In this document: in pieces, positions 55,453 to 63,298 of the stretch
Layout of the letters: each line of letters starts with the position of its first letter
How positions within the stretch are numbered: position 1 is the first letter of the stretch
NCBI RefSeq assembly: GCF_001264245.1
Contig: NZ_CP011339.1
Location: 3,410,001-3,474,000, forward strand
Length of the DNA stretch: 64,000 bases
Origin: Microcystis panniformis FACHB-1757
GTDB taxonomy: Bacteria > Cyanobacteriota > Cyanobacteriia > Cyanobacteriales > Microcystaceae
Reading direction: 5' to 3'
The notes under the pieces: model-generated
Seen by the model: the letters and a program-made list of their open reading frames with translations, nothing else
What the model was told of the DNA's origin: nothing
Databases searched by the model: none
Program-made: the position numbers and the translations under genes

Positions 55453-56131
55453 TGTATTTTCCTGCTACTTCGTTTCTTCATGTATTATACTTCTTAATTT
55501 TTTATTTGGGTAATTAATTTTGCATGACTACTTATCGTCAGATACCTTCAATAAATTAGACCATACAGTCTGGTTAATGTTAAGGGCATGGACAGTATCA
55601 AGATGCGGTAAAACGAACTACGAAAAGCTGAGAAAATATTTTAGACCGGGTACAGTTAAACTCAGCAATGGGAAAGAAAGACACGAATCTTGGTTATTCA
55701 AAACCAAAGACGGTTTCTATTTATGGAAACATAATTGGACACCAATTGTCAGACATACCTTAGTTCGCCCCGACGCTTCACCCTACGACGGAAATTGGAC
55801 TTACTGGGCGACCAGAAGAGGACAAGCAATTGACACACCGACTAGAGTAGCCAAACTACTTAAGAAGCAACAAGGCAAGTGTAGCCGATGTGGGCAGTAT
55901 TTTACCCCATCGGATTTAATTGAAGTTGACCACATTCACCCTCTCAGCTTAGGCGGGAAGGATGAATATAAAAACCTTCAATTACTACACCGCCACTGTC
56001 ACGATGATAAATCGGCATCTGATGGAAGCCTAAAATCATCTAATTCGACATCACCCGATGTTAATGCAGATAATACAAGGTCAACAAAAAGATGTCAAGT
56101 TGTATCCTTAACAAGGGAACAGTCAAACTAG

Positions 56132-56204
56132 GAGCCGTGTGAGGTGAAAGTCTCATGCACGGTTCTGAATGGGAGGGGAGGTCGGTGACGACCTTCTCGA
56201 CCCC
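56132..56204 (+). ncRNA. Group II intron domains V and VI
   Basis: Domain V: GAGCCGTGTGAGGTGAAAGT continuing to GCACGGTTCT (56132-56166), with the catalytic-triad position and the GNRA-like GAAA loop, paired GAGCCGTG with CACGGTTC. Domain VI hairpin at about 56175-56204 (GGGG-AGGTCG / CGACCT-CCCC). Begins directly after the maturase stop codon. Confidence 0.92.
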
Positions 56205-56262
56205 TAATAGTATGACTCATAGCTGTTATAATTAGATCAATGTCCCAGCCAGGGGAAAAACT

Positions 56263-57027
56263 ATGACAACTCTCGACATTTTACCAGAAGTCACCTGTCC
56301 CCCCACCGATTTATGGAGTGATGAACCACCCTTGGAAAGTGATTTACACCTGCAACAGATCATAATTCTCCTCAGTTGTCTAGAATTATTATGGCAAGAG
56401 AAAAACGATTACTACGCTTCCGGTAATCTGACTATCTACTATAACGAAGAACAACTGAAAAAGCGGGATTTCTGCGGTCCTGATTTTTTTGTGGTTTTAG
56501 ATACAGAAAAACGTCCCCGCAAAAGTTGGGTGGTTTGGGGAGAACAGGGAAAATATCCCAATGTAATCGTCGAGATTCTCTCCGATTCTACGGCCAATAT
56601 TGACCGCAATAAAAAGAAAATTCTCTACCAAAATACTTTTCGCACTCCTAATTATTTTTGGTTCGATCCTAATACCTTAGAATGGCAGGGATTTAGACTA
56701 ATTGAGGGACAATATCAAGCTATTTCTGCCAATGAGCAGGGTTATCTATGGAGTGAACAGTTAGGATTATATTTAGGCATATTTGACGGGAAACTGCGTT
56801 ATTTTACCGTCGATGGTCAACTGGTTCCCACTCCCCAAGAAGCTGAATTACAGCAAAGACAAGCAAAGGAACAGATTCTTTTAGAAAGGGAACAGGAACG
56901 ACAGGCAAAAGAACAGGCTCTTTTAGAAAAAGAACAAGAACGACAGGCAAAGGAACAAGAACGACAAGCTAAGGAAAGATTAGCGGCAAAATTACGAGAA
57001 TTAGGCATCAACCCCCAGACAATTTAG
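56263..57027 (+). CDS. Uma2 family (DUF820) protein with coiled-coil tail (copy B)
   Basis: 254 residues. Core as in copy A: GPDFFVVLDTEKRPRKSWVV, VIVEILSDSTANIDRNKKK, then a tail of E/Q/R-rich units (QAKEQILLEREQER, QAKEQALLEKEQER) ending KLRELGINPQTI. Upstream tcatagctgttataattaga gives a TATAAT -10 at 56227, but the bases further up are group II intron. First of three tandem copies. Confidence 0.9.
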   Translation: MTTLDILPEVTCPPTDLWSDEPPLESDLHLQQIIILLSCLELLWQEKNDYYASGNLTIYYNEEQLKKRDFCGPDFFVVLDTEKRPRKSWVVWGEQGKYPNVIVEILSDSTANIDRNKKKILYQNTFRTPNYFWFDPNTLEWQGFRLIEGQYQAISANEQGYLWSEQLGLYLGIFDGKLRYFTVDGQLVPTPQEAELQQRQAKEQILLEREQERQAKEQALLEKEQERQAKEQERQAKERLAAKLRELGINPQTI

Positions 57028-57122
57028 CCAGTTAAAATTCCCCATTCCTAATTCCTAATTCCTAATTGATAATTTCTCATAGCTGTTATAATTAGATCAA
57101 TGTCCCAGCCAGGGGAAAAACT

Positions 57123-57970
57123 ATGACAACTCTCGACATTTTACCAGAAGTCACCTGTCCCCCACCGATTTATGGAGTGATGAACCACCCTTGGAAAGTG
57201 ATTTACACCTGCAACAGATCATAATTCTCCTCAGTTGTCTAGAATTGTTATGGCAAGAGAAAAACGATTACTACGCTTCCGGTAATCTGACTATCTACTA
57301 TAACGAAGAACAACTGAAAAAGCCGGATTTCTGCGGTCCTGATTTTTTTGTGGTTTTAGATACAGAAAAACGTCCCCGCAAAAGTTGGGTGGTTTGGGGA
57401 GAACAGGGAAAATATCCCAATGTAATCGTCGAGATTCTTTCCGATTCTACGGCCAATATTGACCGCAATAAAAAGAAAATTCTCTACCAAAATACTTTTC
57501 GCACTCCTAATTATTTTTGGTTCGATCCTAATACCTTAGAATGGCAGGGATTTAGACTAATTGAGGGACAATATCAAGCTATTTCTGCCAATGAGCAGGG
57601 TTATCTATGGAGTGAACAGTTAGGATTATATTTAGGCATATTTGACGGGAAACTGCGTTATTTTACCGTCGATGGTCAACTGGTTCCCACTCCCCAAGAA
57701 GCTGAATTACAGCAAAGACAAGCAAAGGAACAGATTCTTTTAGAAAGGGAACAGGAACGACAGGCAAAAGAACAGGCTCTTTTAGAAAGGGAACAGGAAC
57801 GACAGGCAAAGGAACAGATTCTTTTAGAAAAGGAACAGGAACGACAGGCAAAAGAACAGGCTCTTTTAGAAAAAGAACAAGAACGACAGGCAAAGGAACA
57901 AGAACGACAAGCTAAGGAAAGATTAGCGGCAAAATTACGAGAATTAGGCATCAACCCCCAGACAATTTAG
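57123..57970 (+). pseudogene. Uma2 copy C, frameshifted in a C-tract
   Basis: The ATG and first 13 codons match copies B and D, but the C-tract at 57159-57163 has five Cs, whereas theirs have six. The reading frame from the ATG therefore ends after 33 codons. The rest is intact and could start at a TTG (57191), giving 259 residues with the longest coiled-coil tail of the set (about four 14-residue QAKEQ-LLE-EQER units). May be a phase-off allele or a sequencing error. Confidence 0.8.
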
Positions 57971-58058
57971 CCAGTTAAAATTCCCCATTCCTAATTCCTA
58001 ATTGATAATTTCTCATAGCTGTTATAATTAGATCAATGTCCCAGCCAGGGGAAAAACT

Positions 58059-58844
58059 ATGACAACTCTCGACATTTTACCAGAAGTCACCTGTCCCCCC
58101 ACCGATTTATGGAGTGATGAACCACCCTTGGAAAGTGATTTACACCTGCAACAGATCATAATTCTCCTCAGTTGTCTAGAATTATTATGGCAAGAGAAAA
58201 ACGATTACTACGCTTCCGGTAATCTGACTATCTACTATAACGAAGAACAACTGAAAAAGCGGGATTTCTGCGGTCCTGATTTTTTTGTGGTTTTAGATAC
58301 AGAAAAACGTCCCCGCAAAAGTTGGGTGGTTTGGGGAGAACAGGGAAAATATCCCAATGTAATCGTCGAGATTCTTTCCGATTCTACGGCCAATATTGAC
58401 CGCAATAAAAAGAAAATTCTCTACCAAAATACTTTTCGCACTCCTAATTATTTTTGGTTCGATCCTAATACCTTAGAATGGCAGGGATTTAGACTAATTG
58501 AGGGACAATATCAAGCTATTTCTGCCAATGAGCAGGGTTATCTATGGAGTGAACAGTTAGGATTATATTTAGGCATATTTGACGGGAAACTGCGTTATTT
58601 TACCGTCGATGGTCAACTGGTTCCCACTCCCCAAGAAGCTGAATTACAGCAAAGACAAGCAAAGGAGCAGATTCTTTTAGAAAAGGAACAGATTCTTTCA
58701 GAAAAGGAACAGATTCTTCTAGAAAGGGAACAGGAAAGACAGGCAAAAGAACAGGCTCTTTTAGAAAAAGAACAAGAACGACAAGCTAAGGAAAGATTAG
58801 CGGCAAAATTACGAGAATTAGGCATCAACCCCCAGACAATTTAG
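58059..58844 (+). CDS. Uma2 family (DUF820) protein with coiled-coil tail (copy D)
   Basis: 261 residues; core nearly identical to copy B, tail differs (EKEQILSEKEQILLEREQER then QAKEQALLEKEQER). Shares the 5' region tcatagctgttataattaga with B and C; in C and D a TTGATA lies 15 bp upstream of TATAAT as a possible -35. Followed after 74 bp by cobO, which may be cotranscribed. Confidence 0.9.
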   Translation: MTTLDILPEVTCPPTDLWSDEPPLESDLHLQQIIILLSCLELLWQEKNDYYASGNLTIYYNEEQLKKRDFCGPDFFVVLDTEKRPRKSWVVWGEQGKYPNVIVEILSDSTANIDRNKKKILYQNTFRTPNYFWFDPNTLEWQGFRLIEGQYQAISANEQGYLWSEQLGLYLGIFDGKLRYFTVDGQLVPTPQEAELQQRQAKEQILLEKEQILSEKEQILLEREQERQAKEQALLEKEQERQAKERLAAKLRELGINPQTI

Positions 58845-58918
58845 CCGGTTAAAATCTGCAAACAGCGATCGATAACCCCTTGAGTTACAATTATCTTGAT
58901 TTGACTGGACAGACCCGA

Positions 58919-59524
58919 ATGCAACTAACTCCCGAACAATACAAAGAAAAAATGCAGCGCCGCAAGGTTATCCAAGAGGAACGTTTAGCCGAAAAAATTG
59001 CTGAAAAAGGTTTAATTATCGTTAATACTGGCGATGGTAAGGGAAAAACCACGGCAGCCCTCGGTATGGTTTTACGTTCCCTCGGTCATGGTTACAAAGT
59101 GGCGGTGGTACAATTTATCAAAGGTGCTTGGGAACCTGCCGAACAAAAGATTTTTAGTGTTTGGGGGGAACAAATCGAGTTTTATGCAATGGGGGAAGGT
59201 TTCACCTGGGAAACTCAAGATAGAGAAAGAGATATAGAGAAAGCCCAAGAAGCATGGCAAAAAGCCCTAACTTTTCTCGAAAATCCCCAATATAAATTAA
59301 TTTTACTCGATGAGATCAATATCGCCCTTAAATTCGGCTATCTGGATATTCAGGAAGTTATCGCTGGTTTAGCCCGAAAACCCGCTAATTGTCACGTTAT
59401 TCTCACTGGTAGAGGAGCTTTACCCGAATTAATCGAGATAGCGGATTTAGTCACGGAAATGAAGTTAATTAAACATCCCTTTCGTCAACAGGGAGTGAAA
59501 GCGCAACCCGGCATCGAATTTTAA
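58919..59524 (+). CDS. cobO: Cob(I)yrinic acid a,c-diamide adenosyltransferase
   Basis: 201 residues from ATG 58919; a TTG at 58880 is in frame and could give 214. P-loop VNTGDGKGKTTAALG, then AVVQFIKGAWEPAEQ, GEGFTWETQDRERD, LILLDEINIALKFGYL and HVILTGRGALPELIEIADLVTEM. Transfers adenosyl from ATP to the cobalt of corrinoids in B12 synthesis and salvage. Four-base overlap at the end with the convergent aldo/keto reductase. No cobalamin riboswitch upstream. Confidence 0.93.
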   Translation: MQLTPEQYKEKMQRRKVIQEERLAEKIAEKGLIIVNTGDGKGKTTAALGMVLRSLGHGYKVAVVQFIKGAWEPAEQKIFSVWGEQIEFYAMGEGFTWETQDRERDIEKAQEAWQKALTFLENPQYKLILLDEINIALKFGYLDIQEVIAGLARKPANCHVILTGRGALPELIEIADLVTEMKLIKHPFRQQGVKAQPGIEF

Positions 59525-60702
59525 CTACTGCTTAAGCGTTGTACCGTCTCTCCCGACAATAATCGATGAGTTTCGGCGAGAAGATAGGGAATTTTATCAG
59601 CGTGGGGACTAGCGGCTAAACAGGCAGTTAAATCGAGTTTTTCCACCTCTTTTGCCTGTTGACCGGGGAACCAATGACCCCCATTCCCCAAGAGATTGTA
59701 TCTGGCCTTGGCAAAGTCAATCATATCGTAGGCGATAGCGAGATTGCGTAACCAGAGGATAGAACGAATATTGATGTGATTGGGGGTATTTTCCCAGCTA
59801 GGTAAACCCAAAGACCAAGTTTTTACCCAATTATCGCCTAAACAGTTGATCATCTCTCCTTGCAATCTCTCGATAATTGCCGGTAAAATCTCCTCGGATC
59901 GATCGAGTAAGGGTAAAGTTTTCAGGTGTTCATCAAAATCTCTGGCTTGCGCAGTACCGATACTCAGGGTATGAACGGCCCGATGACTGAGACAGAATAG
60001 GTCATTAAAAACCATCGGACTGAGAGGAGAACAGAGCGCGACGAGCTTAGGGGGAGGATTGTAGAGATGGCCGCCCTTATCGGAGGGACTAATGATAAAA
60101 ACGCCCATATCGTGCTGTTTTGCCGCTTCTATGGCTGGCCAGTTATTCTGAAAAATATAGTACCAGTGCAAATTGACGTAATCATAACAATTTGTTGCAA
60201 TAGTCTTGACAATTACATCAGTTGGTGCATGGGTGGAGAAACCGATAAAACGAACTTTTCCCTGTTGCTGTAATTTTTTCGCCCCTTGCCAACAACCGCC
60301 CTCGGCCATAGTGTCATCGAGAATTTCAGCCGTGTTGATGCCATGGATACCCAACAAATCCACATAATCTAACCGTAAAAATTGCAGGGATTGCTCAAAT
60401 TTACGGCGAAATTCCCGCACATCTTGACTAGGAGAAACTTTCGTCTGCACGATAATCTTTTCCCTCGGTAGTTGCGGCAAAATTTTGCCCAATTGCATCT
60501 CGGAAGTGCCGTAACCCCTAGCGGTTTCGATGTGATTAATCCCCACTTCCAGAGATTTATTAATGATTGCCTCTAAATTGCCTTGATTCTCGTCGGGAAT
60601 TTGCGACATTGGCAAATCCTGCCACTGAAATTGATAGCGCATTCCCCCACAGGAAAACACCGGCATTTGTAGATTAGTGCGACCGAAACGACGATACTGC
60701 AT
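59521..60702 (-). CDS. Aldo/keto reductase
   Basis: 393 residues, ATG 60702. AKR barrel: MQYRRFGRTNLQMPVFSCGG, INHIETARGYGTSEMQLGKIL (tyrosine of the tetrad), KIIVQTKVSPSQD, YVDLLGIHGINT, GFSTHAPTDVIVKT. About 100 C-terminal residues beyond the barrel, longer than usual. Without the C-terminal 4Fe-4S cysteines of some relatives. NADPH-linked reduction is likely; substrate unknown. The start codon is directly preceded by a heptamer array and no Shine-Dalgarno. Confidence 0.9.
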   Translation of the reverse strand: MQYRRFGRTNLQMPVFSCGGMRYQFQWQDLPMSQIPDENQGNLEAIINKSLEVGINHIETARGYGTSEMQLGKILPQLPREKIIVQTKVSPSQDVREFRRKFEQSLQFLRLDYVDLLGIHGINTAEILDDTMAEGGCWQGAKKLQQQGKVRFIGFSTHAPTDVIVKTIATNCYDYVNLHWYYIFQNNWPAIEAAKQHDMGVFIISPSDKGGHLYNPPPKLVALCSPLSPMVFNDLFCLSHRAVHTLSIGTAQARDFDEHLKTLPLLDRSEEILPAIIERLQGEMINCLGDNWVKTWSLGLPSWENTPNHINIRSILWLRNLAIAYDMIDFAKARYNLLGNGGHWFPGQQAKEVEKLDLTACLAASPHADKIPYLLAETHRLLSGETVQRLSSS

Positions 60703-60707
60703 ATATT

Positions 60708-60787
60708 CAGTTATCAGTTATCAGTTATCAGTTATCAGTTATCAGTTATCAGTTATCAGTTATCAGTTATCAGTTATCAGTTATCAG
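60708..60787 (-). repeat. TTATCAG heptamer array (about 11 copies) at an AKR start
   Basis: Eleven perfect copies on the plus strand, so CTGATAA on the coding strand of the aldo/keto reductase. Ends five bases before its ATG. Confidence 0.95.
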
Positions 60788-60848
60788 TGGGGAGGTGGGT
60801 GACCACTTCGTGCGCGTTGCGGGGGGTTTTGGGGTATTAGTTGAAACT

Positions 60849-60970
60849 GGGAGCATCTCATTTATACAAGTGAGTAATTATACTTATCCATAAAACTGGT
60901 TTCTAGCAAGGCTTTCAAAATAGCTTGACATAAAAACCTGATTTAGGGGTTACAAAGGTGAGATGCTCCC
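60849..60970. mobile_element. 122-bp MITE with 12-bp ends and 9-bp target duplication
   Basis: Ends GGGAGCATCTCA (60849-60860) and TGAGATGCTCCC (60959-60970), perfect inverted repeat. Flanked by GTTGAAACT (60840-60848, 60971-60979). Noncoding. The 9-bp duplication points to mobilisation by an IS4-type transposase not in the window. Confidence 0.85.
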
Positions 60971-61025
60971 GTTGAAACTTCCCTATTTCCCCATTCTCCC
61001 ATTCCCTGTTTCCTGTTCCCTAAAT

Positions 61026-61790
61026 TTAATCGGGTAAAGTGAGGATTTCGACACCAGTTTCGGTGACGGCGATGGTGTGTTCAAATTGGGCCGAAAGCTT
61101 ACCATCTTTAGTAATAGCAGTCCAACCGTCTTTTAAGACAATATGTTGCCAGGTTCCCTCATTAATCATTGGTTCAATGGTGAATACCATGCCGGGGCGA
61201 ATTGTTTTGCCTTTGCCGCGAATGCCGTAGTGGGGAACCTGCGGACCGGTGTGAAAAACATTACTGATACCATGACCGACAAAATCTCTAACCACTGAAA
61301 ATCCCTCTCCTTCGGCGTATTCTTGGATAGCGGCGCCGATATCGCCGATTTTACCCCCCGGCTGCACCGCATCTATGCCTCTTTGCAGACATTCTCTAGT
61401 CACTTCCACTAACTTTTTGGCCAAGGGGGAGGGAGTACCGACAAAGAAAGTCTGGGAGGTATCGCCGTGATAACCTTCTAAAATCGGGGTGACATCAATG
61501 TTAATAATATCGCCGTCTTTGAGGATTTGATCGGCGCTGGGGATGCCGTGACAGATAACCTCGTTAATGCTAGTACATATGGACTTAGGAAAGCCATGGT
61601 ATCCTAGGGGCGCACTTTTGGCTCCATGGGCGCAGGTCCAACGTTCTGCCTCGTCATTGATTTCTAGGGTACTTACCCCCGGTTTAACCATATCGGCCAG
61701 ATGGTCTAACAGTTTAGCCGCTAATCGTCCGGCTCGACGCATTTTTTCAATTTCCCGGGGAGAGAGTAAGGTGATGGTATCGTTGCCCAT
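61026..61790 (-). CDS. map: Type I methionyl aminopeptidase
   Basis: 254 residues, ATG 61790. GYHGFPKSICTSINEVICHGIP, metal ligands Asp in GDIINIDVTPILEGYHGDTSQTFFVG, His in DFVGHGISNVFHTGPQVPHYG, Glu in FTIEPMIN and QFEHTIAVTETG. Removes initiator Met from nascent proteins. No N-terminal zinc extension. Complete. Confidence 0.96.
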   Translation of the reverse strand: MGNDTITLLSPREIEKMRRAGRLAAKLLDHLADMVKPGVSTLEINDEAERWTCAHGAKSAPLGYHGFPKSICTSINEVICHGIPSADQILKDGDIINIDVTPILEGYHGDTSQTFFVGTPSPLAKKLVEVTRECLQRGIDAVQPGGKIGDIGAAIQEYAEGEGFSVVRDFVGHGISNVFHTGPQVPHYGIRGKGKTIRPGMVFTIEPMINEGTWQHIVLKDGWTAITKDGKLSAQFEHTIAVTETGVEILTLPD

Positions 61791-61892
61791 GAATTATCCG
61801 ACTGTTAAGAAAGATTCTTGTTACATTTCTTATCCTAGCAAAATCGGGCAGCGTTATGGTTTAGGGGGTTGGGTTATAGGAGCGGGAAGTGG

Positions 61893-62033
61893 GGAAGTAG
61901 GGTGTGGGGAAGTGGGGAAGTGGGGAAGTGGGGAGAACAAAGCTGCCTTTTGCCTTTTGCCTTTTGCCTTTTGCCTTTTGCCTTTTGCCTTTTGCCTTTT
62001 GCCTTTTGCCTTTTGCCTTTTGCCTTTTGCCTG
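61893..62033. repeat. GGGGAAGT octamers and TTTTGCC heptamer array
   Basis: Several GGGGAAGT units (about 61893-61935) followed by about 13 near-perfect copies of TTTTGCC (about 61942-62033). Noncoding; both lie between map and pstS. A 13-copy heptamer array of a different sequence from the TTATCAG type. The rest of 61791-62220 has a GC-poor leader of pstS with TATTAT at about 62183 as a possible -10. Confidence 0.9.
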
Positions 62034-62220
62034 TCCTGATATGTAGCGCATACTCAACGGATTTAGTATCAGACCCTACAGATAAACGTTTTTGTTGTCC
62101 TTTTGTCCATCAGTTTGATGTATTTTCGATAACATTCAACTTTAGAATTCTTAATTATATATATCAACTTTTTTTGAAATGATATTATGTAGTTATTGAC
62201 TGATAACGGGGACAGAGACA

Positions 62221-63246
62221 ATGAGTAAAAGCGACAAAAATTCTGTGAAAATGGTATTTTCTGCGTTAAGTATTTTGATAATTAGCCTACTGCCGGCCTG
62301 TGGCATAGGGGAATCTCCAGCTAATAAATCAATTAAAATTGATGGTTCTAGTACCGTATACCCGATTACCCAGGCCGTGGCCGAGAAATTCAAAAGCAGT
62401 CAACCGGGTACAGCAGAAGTGAGCGTAAAATTTTCGGGAACCTCAGGGGGATTTCGGGAATTCTGCGAAGGAAAAACTGATATTAGTAATGCCTCTCGAC
62501 CGATTCAAGCCGATGAGATGTCCCTGTGTAATCGCTATGGCGTAAGATATATTGAATTACCCGTGGCTTTTGATGCCTTAACTGTAGTCGTTAATCAGGA
62601 AAATAACTGGATTGATAGCATTACCCTAGAAGAATTAAAGAAAATGTGGGAACCGGCTGCTGAGGGTAAAATTACCAATTGGAATCAAATCAGACCGGAA
62701 TTCCCCAATAAACCCCTAAATCTCTTTGGTGCAGGCCAAGATTCCGGAACTTTTGACTATTTTACCGAAGCTGTGGTCGGTAAATCCGGTGCTAGTCGTA
62801 AGGATTATGTAGCCAGCGAGGATGATAACACTTTAGTCCAGGGAGTCAGTCAAGATCCGAATGCTCTTGGTTACTTTGGACTAGCTTATTATGAACAAAA
62901 TCCCCAAAAATTGAAAGCTTTAGGCATTGATAGCGGTAAAGGGGCGATTGTACCCTCTAGAGAAACCGTAGTTAACTCCCAATATCAACCCCTTGCTCGA
63001 CCTTTATTTATCTACGTCAATGCGGAGAAAGCGCAAAAAAGCCGAGCTTTACAGGAATTTGTGGAGTATTACCTCGATAATGCCGAGAGTATTGTTAAAG
63101 AAGTCGGTTATATCCCCCTAACGGATGAACATTACCATTTAGCCACAGTCACCTTCTTTAACGGTGAAGTGGGAACGGTTTTCGGAGGACAATCGCAATT
63201 TGATGTCACCCTAGCGGAATTATTGCGGCAAAAAGCCAAGTTTTAG
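62221..63246 (+). CDS. pstS: Phosphate-binding periplasmic protein (PstS/SphX)
   Basis: 341 residues, ATG 62221. Lipoprotein signal with LLPACG (cysteine near residue 28). Phosphate-binding loops IKIDGSSTVYPITQAVAEKF, VKFSGTSGGFREFCEG, ISNASRPIQ, and AGQDSGTFDYF. Delivers phosphate to the PstCAB permease. Convergent with pstB, with about 50 bp between. The permease genes pstC/A presumably lie beyond the right edge. Confidence 0.95.
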   Translation: MSKSDKNSVKMVFSALSILIISLLPACGIGESPANKSIKIDGSSTVYPITQAVAEKFKSSQPGTAEVSVKFSGTSGGFREFCEGKTDISNASRPIQADEMSLCNRYGVRYIELPVAFDALTVVVNQENNWIDSITLEELKKMWEPAAEGKITNWNQIRPEFPNKPLNLFGAGQDSGTFDYFTEAVVGKSGASRKDYVASEDDNTLVQGVSQDPNALGYFGLAYYEQNPQKLKALGIDSGKGAIVPSRETVVNSQYQPLARPLFIYVNAEKAQKSRALQEFVEYYLDNAESIVKEVGYIPLTDEHYHLATVTFFNGEVGTVFGGQSQFDVTLAELLRQKAKF

Positions 63247-63298
63247 AGGAGAGCGTTGGGGAGATAATTGCTTTCTCTCCCCAAACAATTGCGATTTT

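Larger units (their letters stand above)
54254..55532 (-). mobile_element. IS630 element in the intron maturase gene, containing a MITE
   Basis: 1,279 bp including the 187-bp MITE. Ends AGTACCTAGGCAAAATTA (left) and AGTAGTCATGCAAAATTA (right, reversed); flanked by TA (54252-54253, 55533-55534). Excision joins gta-gta-tcg-tca in frame. The 91-bp MITE at 26287 has the same ends. Confidence 0.9.
51674..56131 (+). pseudogene. Group II intron reverse transcriptase/maturase with HNH domain, split by three insertions
   Basis: ATG 51674 (AGTAGGAG upstream). Coding pieces: 51674-52103, 53244-53795, 53991-54253, 55535-56131; together 1,842 bases = 613 codons plus stop, one continuous frame. Junctions read ARQAL-IKSALEPEW, PIEYNGKTEEPGF and YYSGVV-SSDTFNKLDH, as in intact relatives. 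Domains: RT (AGVDGM, GFRPGRSAQDA, DADIAKCFDRI, GTPQGGVISPLLAN, catalytic YADD near residue 275), X/thumb, and C-terminal HNH (CSRCGQYF, EVDHIHPLSLGG, LLHRHCHDDK). No point mutation is evident in any piece. As it stands the protein cannot be made in one chain. Confidence 0.93.
49733..56216 (+). mobile_element. Group II intron carrying four direct insertions plus one nested
   Basis: Begins GTGCGAAACG (GTGYG consensus) at 49733; ends after domain VI with ...TATGAC before tcatagc at 56217. Domain V is at 56132-56166. It encodes an RT-maturase-HNH protein (51674-56131). Interruptions: an IS4-type element 49937-51177, IS630 52104-53241, MITE 53796-53982, and IS630 54254-55532, which itself contains a MITE 54526-54712. 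Subtracting insertions and duplicated targets leaves about 2,622 bp, normal for an ORF-bearing intron. Noncoding stretches 49733-49936 and 51178-51673 are ribozyme domains I-IV. Exact ends are inferred from consensus, good to a few bases. Confidence 0.9.

Noticed and set aside
57676..57954. Cys/Ser-rich minus-strand frames over the Uma2 tails
   Set aside because: Antisense shadows of the repetitive coiled-coil DNA, present opposite all copies.
58845..58918. Cobalamin riboswitch before cobO
   Set aside because: Too short and without the B12-box pattern.
61854..62057. Lys/Gln repeat protein on the minus strand over the TTTTGCC array
   Set aside because: Pure translation of a heptamer repeat, no start context or homology.
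62100..62220. Pho box upstream of pstS
   Set aside because: Only one octamer (CTTAATTA) fits the consensus; the tandem 11-bp-spaced copies needed are absent.
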